From Mimachlamys varia (Eukaryota > Mollusca > Bivalvia > Pectinida > Pectinidae): a stretch of DNA of 64,000 bases. The stretch is from NCBI GenBank assembly GCA_947623455.1, contig OX392531.1, forward strand, positions 58,198,139 through 58,262,138, written 5' to 3'. The notes beneath the pieces were generated by a model. It was given only the letters and a program-made list of their open reading frames with translations, made no database searches and was not told where the DNA came from. Made by a program: the position numbers and the translations under genes. This document shows, in pieces, positions 59,601-64,000 of the stretch (its first letter is position 1; each line of letters begins with the position of its first letter).

Positions 59601-62600
59601 ATACACTGTGTGATACACTCCATGTGATACACGGGATCACACTCCATGTGATACACTCCATGTGATACACTCCATGTGATACACTACATGTGAAACACTA
59701 TGTGTGATACACTCCATGTGATACACTCCATGTGATACACTCCATGTGATACACTCCATGTGATACACTCCATGTGATACACTATGTGTGATACACTCCA
59801 TGTGATACACTCCATATGATACACTTCATATGATACACTCCATGTGATACACTCCATGTGATACACTCCATGTGATACACTCCATGTGATACACTCCATG
59901 TGATACACTCCATATGATACACTCCATGTGATACACTCCATATGATACACTCCATGTGATACACTCCATGTGATACACTCCATGTGATACACTCCATGTG
60001 ATACACTACATGTGATACACTCCATATGATACACTTCATATGATACACTCCATGTGATACACTCCATGTGATACACTCCATGTGATACACTCCATGTGAT
60101 ACACGGGATCACACTCCATGTGATACACTCCATGTGATACACTCCATGTGATACACTACATGTGAAACACTATGTGTGATACACTCCATGTGATACACTA
60201 CATGTGAAACACTATGTGTGATACACTCCATGTGATACACTCCATGTGATACACTCCATGTGATACACTCCATGTGATACACTCCATGTGATACACTCCA
60301 TGTGATACACTCCATATGATACACTTCATATGATACACTCCATATGATACACTCCATGTGATACACTCCATGTGATACACTTTGTGTGATACAGTCCATG
60401 TGATACACTCCATGTGATACACTCCATGTGATACACGGGATCACACTCCATGTGATACACTCCATGTGATACACTCCATGTGATACACTCCCATGTGATA
60501 CACTCCATGTGATACACGGGATCACACTCCATGTGATACACTCCATGTGATACACTCCATGTGATACACGGGATCACACTCCATGTGATACACTCCATGT
60601 GATACACTCCATGTGATACACTCCCATGTGATACACTCCATGTGATACACTTTGTGTGATACACCTATATGATACACTCCATACACGGGATCACACTCCA
60701 TGTGATACACTCCATGTTATACACTCCATATGATACACTCCATGTGATACACTACGTGTGATACACTCCATGTGATACACTCCATGTGATACACTCCATG
60801 TGATGCACTCCTATATGATACACTAAGTATGCTATTTGTGCTTTGAGTGTTTATATTATTGTTGATGTGTTGACAGCCACCAGAGGACAAGGAAGCGGCC
60901 CCTCCCCCTCCCGAGGAAGAGAAAACGGACAACCCTGTGTCTAAGGACCCTCGCTACGCAAAATATTTCAAGATGCTACAAGTGGTAAGAATGAACTGAA
61001 CAGATAGAACCCAATTTCTTACACATTGTTTTAAATTAAATTTTGGACATGTTGAGTGAAGTGTTGAACAAGTTGAGTGACATGTAAGATGGACATGTTG
61101 AGTGACATGTAAGATGGATATGTTGAGTGAAGTGTTGAACAAGTTGTGTGACATGTAAGATGGATATGTTGAGTGAAGTGTTGAACAAGTTGAGTGACAT
61201 GTAAGATGGACATGTTGAGTGACATGTAAGATGGACATGTTGAGTGACATGTAAGATGGACATGTTGAGTGACATGTAAGATGGACAAGTTGAGTGACAT
61301 GTAAGATGGACATGTTGAGTGACATGTAAGATGGATATGTTGAGTGAAGTGTTGAACTAGTTGAGTGACATGTAAGATGGACATGTTGAGTGACATGTAG
61401 GATGGACATGTTGAGTGACATGTAAGATGGATATGTTGAGTGACATGTAAGATGGACATGTTGAGTGACATGTAAGATGGACATGTTGAGTGACATGTAA
61501 GATGGACATGTTGAGTGACATGTAAGATGGATATGTTGAGTGACATGTAAGATGGACAAGTTGAGTGACATGTAAGATGGATATGTTGAGTGACATGTAC
61601 GATGGACAGGTCGAGTGACATGTAAGATGGACAGGTCGAGTGACATGTAAGATGGATATGTTGAGTGACATGTAGGATGGACATGTTGAGTGACATGTAG
61701 GATGGACATGTTGAGTGACATGTAGGATGGACATGTTGAGTGACATGTAAGATGGACAAGTTGAGTGACATGTAAGATGGACAAGTTGAGTGACATGTAA
61801 GATGGACATGTTGAGTGACATTTAGGATGGACATGTTGAGTGACAAGTTGAGTGACATGTAAGATGGATATGTTGAGTGAAGTGTTGAACAAGTTGAGTG
61901 ACATGTAAGATGGACATGTTGAGTGACATGTAAGATGGACATGTTGAGTGACATGTAAGATGGACATGTTGAGTGACATGTAAGATGGACAAGTTGAGTG
62001 ACATGTAAGATGGACATGTTGAGTGACATGTAAGATGGATATGTTGAGTGAAGTGTTGAACAAGTTGAGTGACATGTAAGATGGACATGTTGAGTGACAT
62101 GTAGGATGGACATGTTGAGTGACATGTAAGATGGATATGTTGAGTGACATGTAAGATGGACATGTTGAGTGACATGTAAGATGGACATGTTGAGTGACAT
62201 GTAAGATGGACATGTTGAGTGACATGTAAGATGGATATGTTGAGTGACATGTAAGATGGACAAGTTGAGTGACATGTAAGATGGATATGTTGAGTGACAT
62301 GTACGATGGACAGGTCGAGTGACATGTAAGATGGACAGGTCGAGTGACATGTAAGATGGATATGTTGAGTGACATGTAGGATGGACATGTTGAGTGACAT
62401 GTAGGATGGACATGTTGAGTGACATGTAGGATGGACATGTTGAGTGACATATAAGATGGACAAGTTGAGTGACATGTAAGATGGACAAGTTGAGTGACAT
62501 GTAAGATGGACATGTTGAGTGACATTTAGGATGGACATGTTGAGTGACAAGTTGAGTGACATGTAGGATGGACATGTTGAGTGACATGTAAGATGGACAA

Positions 62601-63519
62601 GTTGAGTGACATGTAAGATGGACAGGTCGAGTGACATGTAAGATGGACATGTTGAGTGACACGTAAGATGGACAAGTTGAGTGACATGTAAGATGGATAT
62701 GTTGAGTGACAAGTTGAGTGACATGTAGGATGGACATGTTGAGTGACATGTAGGATGGACATGTTGAGTGACATGTAAGATGGACAAGTTGAGTGACATG
62801 TAAGATGGACAAGTTGAGTGACATGTAAGATGGACATGTTGAGTGACATGTAAGATGGACAGGTCGAGTGACATGTAAGATGGACATGTTGAGTGACACG
62901 TAAGATGGACAAGTTCAGTGACATGTAAGATGGATATGTTGAGTGACATGTAAGATGGACATGTTGAGTGACATGTAAGATGAATATTCTTTAAGTGAAG
63001 GGTGAATGTACATTATTGCTCATAACAGTTTTATTCGTAAATCTATGTATCTATGTATAATAGTTTTATTATAATAGTTTTCTGGGAAGGAACTTAACAA
63101 AGTTTACTTTGATATTTGGCTGAAATAAAATGTTAAACAGAACGTCCTGTTTAATTAAATCAGAGTTAATATGAAGCAGAACTCATTGTTCTTGTTAAAT
63201 CAAATCAGAACCAGAGTTAAATGTGAAGCAGAATTCATTGTCCTTGTTAAATTAAACCAAAACCAGAGTTAAACTCATTGTTCTTGTTAAATTAAATCAG
63301 AAACAGAATTAAATGTTAAGCCGATCTCGTAATTCCTGTTTTATTGTACCAGACCTAGAACCAGAGTTAAAAGTGAAGCAGATCTCATTAACTTCCATAA
63401 ACAGTTATATGTAATGTTTGTAACAGTTTAGTAATATCTGTTTTACTTATATAGGGAGTGCCTGAAGCAGCAATCAGACCAAAAATGAAAATGGAGGGGC
63501 TGGACCCAGACTTTCTAAG
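38550..63519 (+). CDS. WASHC3: WASH complex subunit 3 (CCDC53), five exons; last exon past the right edge
   Basis: WASHC3 is a small coiled-coil subunit of the WASH complex, which activates Arp2/3 to build branched actin on endosomes and drives retromer-linked sorting. Exons 38550-38600, 43683-43847, 46116-46277, 60877-60984 and 63455-63519 join in frame with GT/AG introns, encoding about 184 residues; the animal protein has roughly 190-200. Diagnostic stretches are MDADGLPLVGPGVDYTK, then KRTLAFMNHFVSHTASFLNR and ITMNILEAK (trimer-forming helix), SIPGLENV, KDPRYAKYFKMLQV and KMKMEGLDPDFL. The start has G at -3 and +4. The acidic C-terminal tail is expected in the next exon. Introns are very long for so small a protein and are filled with arrays and a retrotransposon. 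The identification rests on recalled family similarity. Confidence 0.94.
38601..39418. other. WASHC3 intron 1, first part
   Basis: No gene or clear repeat. Short G-rich phrases (ggggcccggt) near 38880 and 39240 suggest an old repeat. I see nothing else. Confidence 0.5.
39419..39650 (+). mobile_element. tRNA-derived SINE, copy 1
   Basis: A tRNA-like head has an A box (TGGCTCAGTTGGTAGAG at 39491) and a B box (GGTTCGATTCC at 39530-39540), then ggcactcgacaggaat and a T-rich segment. It lacks a foldable anticodon stem after divergence, so it is a SINE, not a tRNA gene. A second copy follows 290 bp later. Confidence 0.75.
39690..39890 (+). mobile_element. tRNA-derived SINE, copy 2
   Basis: This repeats the layout of copy 1: ctctgtcactcagctaacgg, A box (TGGCTTAGTTGGTAGAG), B box (GGTTCGAATCC at 39830-39840), then ggcactcgacaggaatgtg. 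The leading region aaaaggagcaggtaggtgtg also matches copy 1, so a unit of about 290 bp is tandemly arranged. Confidence 0.75.
40120..40245 (+). mobile_element. 5S rRNA-like fragment, probably a 5S-derived SINE
   Basis: gtggtcagtagttggatggg, followed by tgaccgcctg (40144-40173), matches the 3' half of 5S rRNA (internal promoter C-box region). The 5' half and the true 3' end of 5S are not recognisable, so a functional gene is unlikely. A CATCAT microsatellite follows at 40255-40275. Confidence 0.55.
40870..40970 (-). mobile_element. tRNA-Ser/Leu-like SINE head
   Basis: On the minus strand the A-box-like TTAGTCGAGTGGTTAACAC and the B box GGGTTCGATCCC are 42 bp apart, with a paired CCGGCC..GGCCGG arm between. 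The sequence continues as ordinary DNA without the CCA-end structure, so it is a SINE-like fragment and not a gene. Confidence 0.6.
40971..43079. other. WASHC3 intron 1, middle part
   Basis: About 2.1 kb of AT-rich intron with no coding similarity, RNA gene or array. Confidence 0.55.
43096..43525. mobile_element. MITE with TIRs of about 55 bp
   Basis: catcggaaacccgcggtaca on the left and tgtaccgtgggtttccgacg on the right are inverted copies. The symmetry runs through ctctgacatttgcatccc to the inner edge. The interior is about 300 bp without an ORF. The outer boundaries and target duplication are not certain. Confidence 0.75.
43683..43847 (+). CDS. WASHC3: WASHC3 exon 2 (coiled-coil core)
   Basis: Fifty-five codons from VEAIHQKRTL to MNILEAK, with acceptor ATTTGTAG and donor GTAAAC. 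The exon encodes the long conserved helix (FLNRFSCVCEEKLDHMSSRL) that assembles with other WASH subunits. Confidence 0.95.
43848..44330. other. WASHC3 intron 2, first part
   Basis: AT-rich intron with a short gttagggttagggctaaccc palindrome near 44281. Nothing codes. Confidence 0.55.
44330..45395. repeat. Diverged 100-180-bp tandem repeat in WASHC3 intron 2
   Basis: At least six copies of a unit carry gatgaaacttgcttggtaga, then cttattacct, then aagttcgatcatcagcatat, then ttaataaggctgctgtgacc and gattgctttccgca. Copies differ by internal deletions, so spacing varies from about 110 to 180 bp. Confidence 0.85.
45396..46115. other. WASHC3 intron 2, last part
   Basis: No array or coding similarity. 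The 99-codon ORF at 45364-45663 shows no family features and is judged random. Confidence 0.55.
46116..46277 (+). CDS. WASHC3: WASHC3 exon 3 (proline-rich linker), founder of the 56-bp array
   Basis: Fifty-four codons from LTSIPGLENV to QQGVPS, with acceptor TATTCCAG and donor GTAAGT. A 24-bp in-frame tandem duplication encodes PQSTTPAA twice. The last 21 nt and the donor are repeated about 31 times downstream. Confidence 0.93.
46278..48035 (+). repeat. 56-bp array copied from the WASHC3 exon 3 / intron 3 junction
   Basis: About 31 units follow exon 3. Each contains the last 21 nt of exon 3 (agccagcaaggtgtcccttc plus a), the donor GTAAGT and the first 35 nt or so of intron (atatagctgggcctgttata, ttaccagac). 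Most keep GTAAGT; a few read GTAATT or GTAAAT. The exon-derived part is in the exon's reading frame up to the donor. Intron retention meets TAG four codons past the junction. Confidence 0.95.
48036..48169. other. Transition between the 56-bp and 14-bp arrays
   Basis: A short region holds two copies of gtgaatggatg.tgattaaaatac, about 48 bp apart, before the 14-bp satellite becomes regular. Confidence 0.7.
48170..49257. repeat. 14-bp satellite, left block
   Basis: The unit is GATACACTCCATGT, with variants catatg, ccccatgtg, tacgtgtg and ttgtgtg. Triplets of variants form a 42-bp higher-order unit. Because 14 bp shifts the frame every unit and none of the three minus frames has a stop, long spurious ORFs appear. 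The array is interrupted at 49257 by the Ty3/Gypsy element and resumes at 57628. Confidence 0.97.
49258..49493 (-). repeat. 3' LTR of the Ty3/Gypsy element
   Basis: 236 bp. The plus-strand boundaries are TGTTGGGAATAAGG and TATATAACA, giving TG..CA ends. It abuts the polypurine tract on its right. Confidence 0.95.
49494..50659 (-). other. Non-coding 3' region of the Ty3/Gypsy element
   Basis: About 1.17 kb between the end of pol and the 3' LTR, AT-rich. A direct repeat of gaccattaattgaaaatgag / gaccattacttgaaaatgag with aattgcaaggtcaaagat lies at 50347-50460. No env-like ORF is present. Confidence 0.75.
50660..51313 (-). pseudogene. Integrase C-terminal region with GPY motif, after an in-frame stop
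   Basis: The frame continues past a TAA (51316-51314). KLKYQYVGPYVVQTIQ resembles the GPY/F module of the integrase C-terminal domain. A hydrophilic Ser-rich tail follows, ending LCGEPAQNAIWVRPSSLNQK. The 186-codon open frame starts at 51220. No chromodomain is recognised. Confidence 0.75.
51314..51634 (-). pseudogene. Integrase continuation in a shifted frame
   Basis: The frame MNKGRTNWEVVLSSVTFAMN, with the conserved STGYSAFEVLYGQRPKYPL, is the segment that normally follows the integrase core. It overlaps the end of pol at ATGA, in a different frame, and ends in a premature TAA. The break is a frame shift relative to pol. Confidence 0.85.
51631..55761 (-). CDS. pol: Pol polyprotein (protease, RT, RNase H, integrase core), Ty3/Gypsy
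   Basis: The 1376-codon frame contains, in order: an aspartic protease (LLDSGSSITVM, about residue 102); reverse transcriptase (PYRLPPDKKDV near 390, CCDFRFLNSQ, MPMGLK-like LRLPMGLKTAPNSF and YLDDVLIT near 560); RNase H (from about 670, catalytic Asp in AVDTSSKGIG, Glu in KLELLGVV, Asp in ECDHQAL); a long spacer; and integrase. The integrase has an H-H-C-C finger (HDSPMGGHGG, CVECQQ) and a catalytic triad (QVDSFG, ISDRGTEF, ACERTH) with 35 residues between the last two. It overlaps gag in the -1 frame, so expression by -1 frameshift is likely. Oddities are an apparent deletion of about 30 residues at the RNase H start and a truncated integrase end. Confidence 0.93.
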   Translation of the reverse strand: MVSFGKPESSEDRPARSLGRTINRASPRHRSPSPLPWREKLYHERLNSSDDCDSIQTDISDNTSDSTSFSDGELPEVTCGQKAKFMYYPVDFKSVKVAALLDSGSSITVMSKSFFDNLPQVCKGPVTVSNTSVLVANNNLVHVFGTARVKGRTPYGTHTFHVHLLENTSHPFIVGTGYMMTKGIVIDFCKGTYSALGNTKKKVKVKCSRSFEVPPNTELIIQGKIPKNTLAGLQGISHASKCFLKSGLLLAKSVSTIPCHRAIPLRLINPTNAPIHIYKGTVVADFVLVDEDYCILPMKNVEKAYCNNVQPGQSAESTADVDEPNSSNFEKFCSIFSIGDNLSETQVKDINKCIYDNKDVFVTDANPNLGYSKLVEHEIHLIPGFVSKHQRPYRLPPDKKDVLRTQLDELLQQGVIAPVSESESVPITSPIVLVAKRKKPGSDVLQGTKESHLRSYRFCCDFRFLNSQTQDFRYNIPDIQDLTESFTKSVPRYITSIDMSSGFFQMGISERSSQYTAFNTCYGTYKFLRLPMGLKTAPNSFQMLMDKVLQGLTFKSVLCYLDDVLITSPTFEQHIIDINNVLNRFRQAGLKLGPKKCQFGVDKCVFLGHEISQHGIRPPADRVACIEHYPSPKNAKELKRALGLLNWFRKFIPNYSVIASPLYLLLKKGVKFSWTSEHCAVDTSSKGIGYMLYQVYDGSSHVVRFGSKGLNKWQQSYGPTKLELLGVVTAVTDCSSYVRGTHVLVECDHQALRPLLQNRLKGAIYERWVAILQQFDVEITYKPAKQMVVPDALSRCHPADKLEVMDSSPDNSDPHFPSVVEKVPAITLPDGYSLSNLLRDRPLQTNNIVMPAMPSVLLPDPLYDYDADTEEDVVSAKNRKCVKRSKRISCHTSKNSNPSVVAEGCRTSMNLNPSVADEGCRTTMNLNPSVDDEGCRTTMNLNPSVDDEGCRTTMNLNPSVDDEGCRTTMNLNPSVDEGSPSTVGTLYTSTDRDSNRDKYNLSTDVDNVLDETELQSTDIDSVMCDKYLQSTDKDSSSEMKYLFTTDIDSSNFDEGSSVHDRHPVERDKSTTNLDSWHSESDVQLSETDTATVQPGDSIGEGSNSRSSFELFGKTNTEMGNLQRADPEFHSIYVYLQDGTLPESQKDARSVLLKSADFILMDLVLYHSRVSKAVRTKDMSKFQLALPQTFVSTVLHIYHDSPMGGHGGITDTLDKIKESYFFPKMASIVSDFTRSCVECQQRKLTQSHTKNGIIAYPTPSEPFQVWQVDSFGPLPLTPSGKSYVLTAVDMFSRYIYTISMASDDSLTVASALFTMFTTFGVCNTLISDRGTEFTGKVTRELCRLLDIKQEFTPSFVHHCLGACERTHATIAAKLNLT
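52820..53080 (-). repeat. 45-bp repeats in the pol spacer
   Basis: About six copies of a 45-bp unit encode the 15-residue repeat DDEGCRTTMNLNPSV in frame, between RNase H and integrase. A second, looser series of STD.DS motifs follows (about 52800-52600). Both lie in a spacer of roughly 380 residues, much longer than usual for the family. Confidence 0.9.
55695..56858 (-). CDS. gag: Gag protein of the Ty3/Gypsy element
   Basis: The 387-residue ORF is the structural protein that forms the virus-like particle. Residues 100-280 or so match the retrotransposon gag core (FLKEFESYVIFNGLVSD, LVGPALVWYNQLSD, DFHSQIWEKGHKLL, NKFIEGLPPKLAMFVQ). Two zinc knuckles follow: CYSCGGAGHIQRDC (about 325) and CQLCCQMGHPATDC (about 353), both C-X2-C-X4-H-X4-C. 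The ORF is intact and ends inside the pol overlap. Confidence 0.92.
   Translation of the reverse strand: MNSPNSNPLLSAPFSDCYNLGRKLFTTPKTPTMPTPDYYGPLYNVNTEAVDHFSTSKPIQPQRNISTQPGSTPYPAGYRPLRDIVHRMEERQISSQPSVVLPTDSVTLKKFGGYSHECGEKFLKEFESYVIFNGLVSDTQRTIAAFHLHLVGPALVWYNQLSDVSKFSWKSIEADFRAQYINISALDPSLIRESAVFDSLRLGPTQLIEDFHSQIWEKGHKLLKPERDMINKFIEGLPPKLAMFVQLSRCTSFKETLQVARTGEAWGYRQLPTTLENSQNSRSLAEEVNHLSSVVEQLVVDTARLHPAPPSLPVNRPQQLSDKPCYSCGGAGHIQRDCCWSRNGPSQPPLQCQLCCQMGHPATDCSWFHSGNRNPPRTDRRVPSDGR
56859..57391 (-). other. 5' leader of the Ty3/Gypsy element with primer-binding site
   Basis: About 530 bp between the 5' LTR and gag. The primer-binding site TGGTGGAGAATCCCAAAG starts at 57391 (minus strand). 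The matching tRNA could not be assigned with confidence. Confidence 0.75.
57392..57627 (-). repeat. 5' LTR of the Ty3/Gypsy element
   Basis: 236 bp, identical to the 3' LTR except for one base. It is followed (minus strand) with no gap by the TGG that starts the primer-binding site. Confidence 0.95.
57628..60835. repeat. 14-bp satellite, right block, with higher-order structure
   Basis: About 225 units of GATACACTCCATGT. Higher-order blocks recur: a unit of about 360 bp with the order tttgtgtg, catatg, cccatgtg, gtacaatcc, gatacagtcc repeats around 58190-58960. A gatacacgggatcacactcc variant recurs seven times or so between 59490 and 60700. Minus-strand frames of up to 601 codons are repeat translation. 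Confidence 0.97.
60877..60984 (+). CDS. WASHC3: WASHC3 exon 4
   Basis: Thirty-six codons from PPEDKEAAPPPP to KDPRYAKYFKMLQV, with acceptor TTGACAG and donor GTAAGA, phase 0. KDPRYAKYFKM is the most conserved motif of the C-terminal half. Confidence 0.95.
61045..62985. repeat. 25-bp satellite in WASHC3 intron 4, about 77 copies
   Basis: Unit: gacatgttgagtgacatgta plus agatg. Variants are gacaagttg, gatatgttg and gacaggtcg, and a compound agtgttgaacaagttgagtg unit marks the left end. A block of about 700 bp is duplicated (compare 61340-61850 with 62045-62550). Minus-strand ORFs of 523 and 622 codons are repeat translation. It starts about 60 bp after the exon 4 donor. Confidence 0.97.
63140..63400. 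repeat. Four diverged copies of a 60-65-bp repeat before WASHC3 exon 5
   Basis: The words aaccagagttaaa, gtgaagcagaa, tcattgttcttgttaaat and aaatcagaa recur in order about four times with substitutions and small deletions. Confidence 0.8.
63455..63519 (+). CDS. WASHC3: WASHC3 exon 5
   Basis: Twenty-one codons plus 2 nt run from GVPEAAIRPKM to GLDPDFL, with acceptor TTATATAG and donor GTGATT. This matches the conserved GVP..AI..KM..EGLDPDLL stretch. The split codon continues in an exon outside the window. Confidence 0.93.
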
Positions 63520-63582
63520 GTGATTTTATATACTGTTGTCATTTAACTCTTTCATACTATCATACAAAAGATGAAAATATGT

Positions 63583-64000
63583 GCCTCTGGTGCTTGTTGT
63601 CTAGGTGCCTCTGGTGCCTCTGGTGCTTGTTGTCTAGGTGCCTCTGGTGCTTGTTGTCTAGGTGCTTCTGGTGCTTGTTGTCTATGTGCCTCTGGTGCTT
63701 GTGGTCTATGTGCCTCTGGTGCTTGTTGTCTAGGTGCCTCTGGTGCTTGTTGTCTAGGTGCTTCTGGTGCTTGTTGTCTAGGTGCCTCTGGTGCTTGTGG
63801 TCTATGTGCCTCTGGTGCTTGTTGTCTAGGTGCCTCTGGTCCTTGTGGTCTAGGTGCCTCTGGTGCTTGTTATCTAGGTGCCTCTGGTGCTTGTTGTCTA
63901 TGTGCCTCTGGTCCTTGTGGTCAAGGTGCCTCTGGTGCTTGTTGTCTATGTGCCTCTGGTCCTTGTTGTCTAGGTACCTCTGGTGCTTGTTGTCTAGGTG
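63583..64000. repeat. 24-bp array in WASHC3 intron 5, truncated by the right edge
   Basis: Unit: ggtgcctctggtgcttgttg plus tcta, with variants gcttctgg, gtccttg and tctatgtg. About 17 copies are visible. It begins about 63 bp after the exon 5 donor. Confidence 0.95.

Noticed and set aside
60954..62949. 523-, 622- and 375-codon minus-strand ORFs (SILHVTQHVH repeats)
   Set aside because: These are translations of the 25-bp satellite in all three minus frames inside WASHC3 intron 4. They arise from the unit having no stop codon.

Overview
The window is animal nuclear DNA: AT-rich, with spliced genes that use GT/AG introns, many tandem-repeat arrays, and several families of retroelements and DNA transposons. 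The transposon flora suggests a marine lophotrochozoan, most likely a mollusc and perhaps a bivalve. It includes CR1/L2-like LINEs, one with a PHD finger and a 2A-like peptide, a Ty3/Gypsy element, tRNA-derived SINEs and a Crypton-like fragment. This assignment is an inference, because no species-specific marker is visible.

Two conserved genes can be read exon by exon. The first is TNPO3 (transportin-3), on the minus strand. Six exons between 16466 and 8812 encode the first 153 residues or so, and the gene continues past the left edge. The second is WASHC3 (CCDC53, a WASH-complex subunit), on the plus strand. Five exons between 38550 and 63519 encode about 184 residues, and the last exon lies past the right edge. 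The two genes diverge, with about 22 kb of transposon-rich DNA between their start codons.

Layout. 1-7120 is a 44-bp satellite in TNPO3 intron 6. 7241-8811 is a 74-bp array copied from the end of TNPO3 exon 6 and its splice donor. 8812-16466 holds the TNPO3 exons, with 29-bp and 32-bp arrays, a Crypton-like insert and a retroposed 3'-UTR in the introns. 16.5-23.5 kb holds the TNPO3 promoter, a duplicated segment carrying minus-strand LINE reverse-transcriptase remnants, and a TTAA-flanked DNA transposon. 23.5-27.3 kb is a decayed Gypsy gag/protease remnant with a Mutator-like MITE. 27.4-35 kb holds two broken LINEs. 36.2-38.06 kb is a long-TIR DNA transposon sitting in a LINE fragment. From 38.55 kb onward is WASHC3, whose introns hold SINEs, a 56-bp array copied from the exon 3 donor, a 14-bp satellite split by a full-length Ty3/Gypsy element (49258-57627), a 25-bp array and a 24-bp array.

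The most unusual signal is recurrent tandem amplification across exon-intron junctions in two unrelated neighbouring genes. TNPO3 exon 6 is followed by 21 extra copies of its own 3' end plus splice donor. WASHC3 exon 3 is followed by about 31 extra copies of its 3' end plus donor. TNPO3 exons 4 and 5 carry single duplications of a donor and an acceptor. Other arrays start very close to the donors of TNPO3 exon 2 and WASHC3 exons 4 and 5. The result is dozens of intronic decoy donors, most of them with intact consensus.
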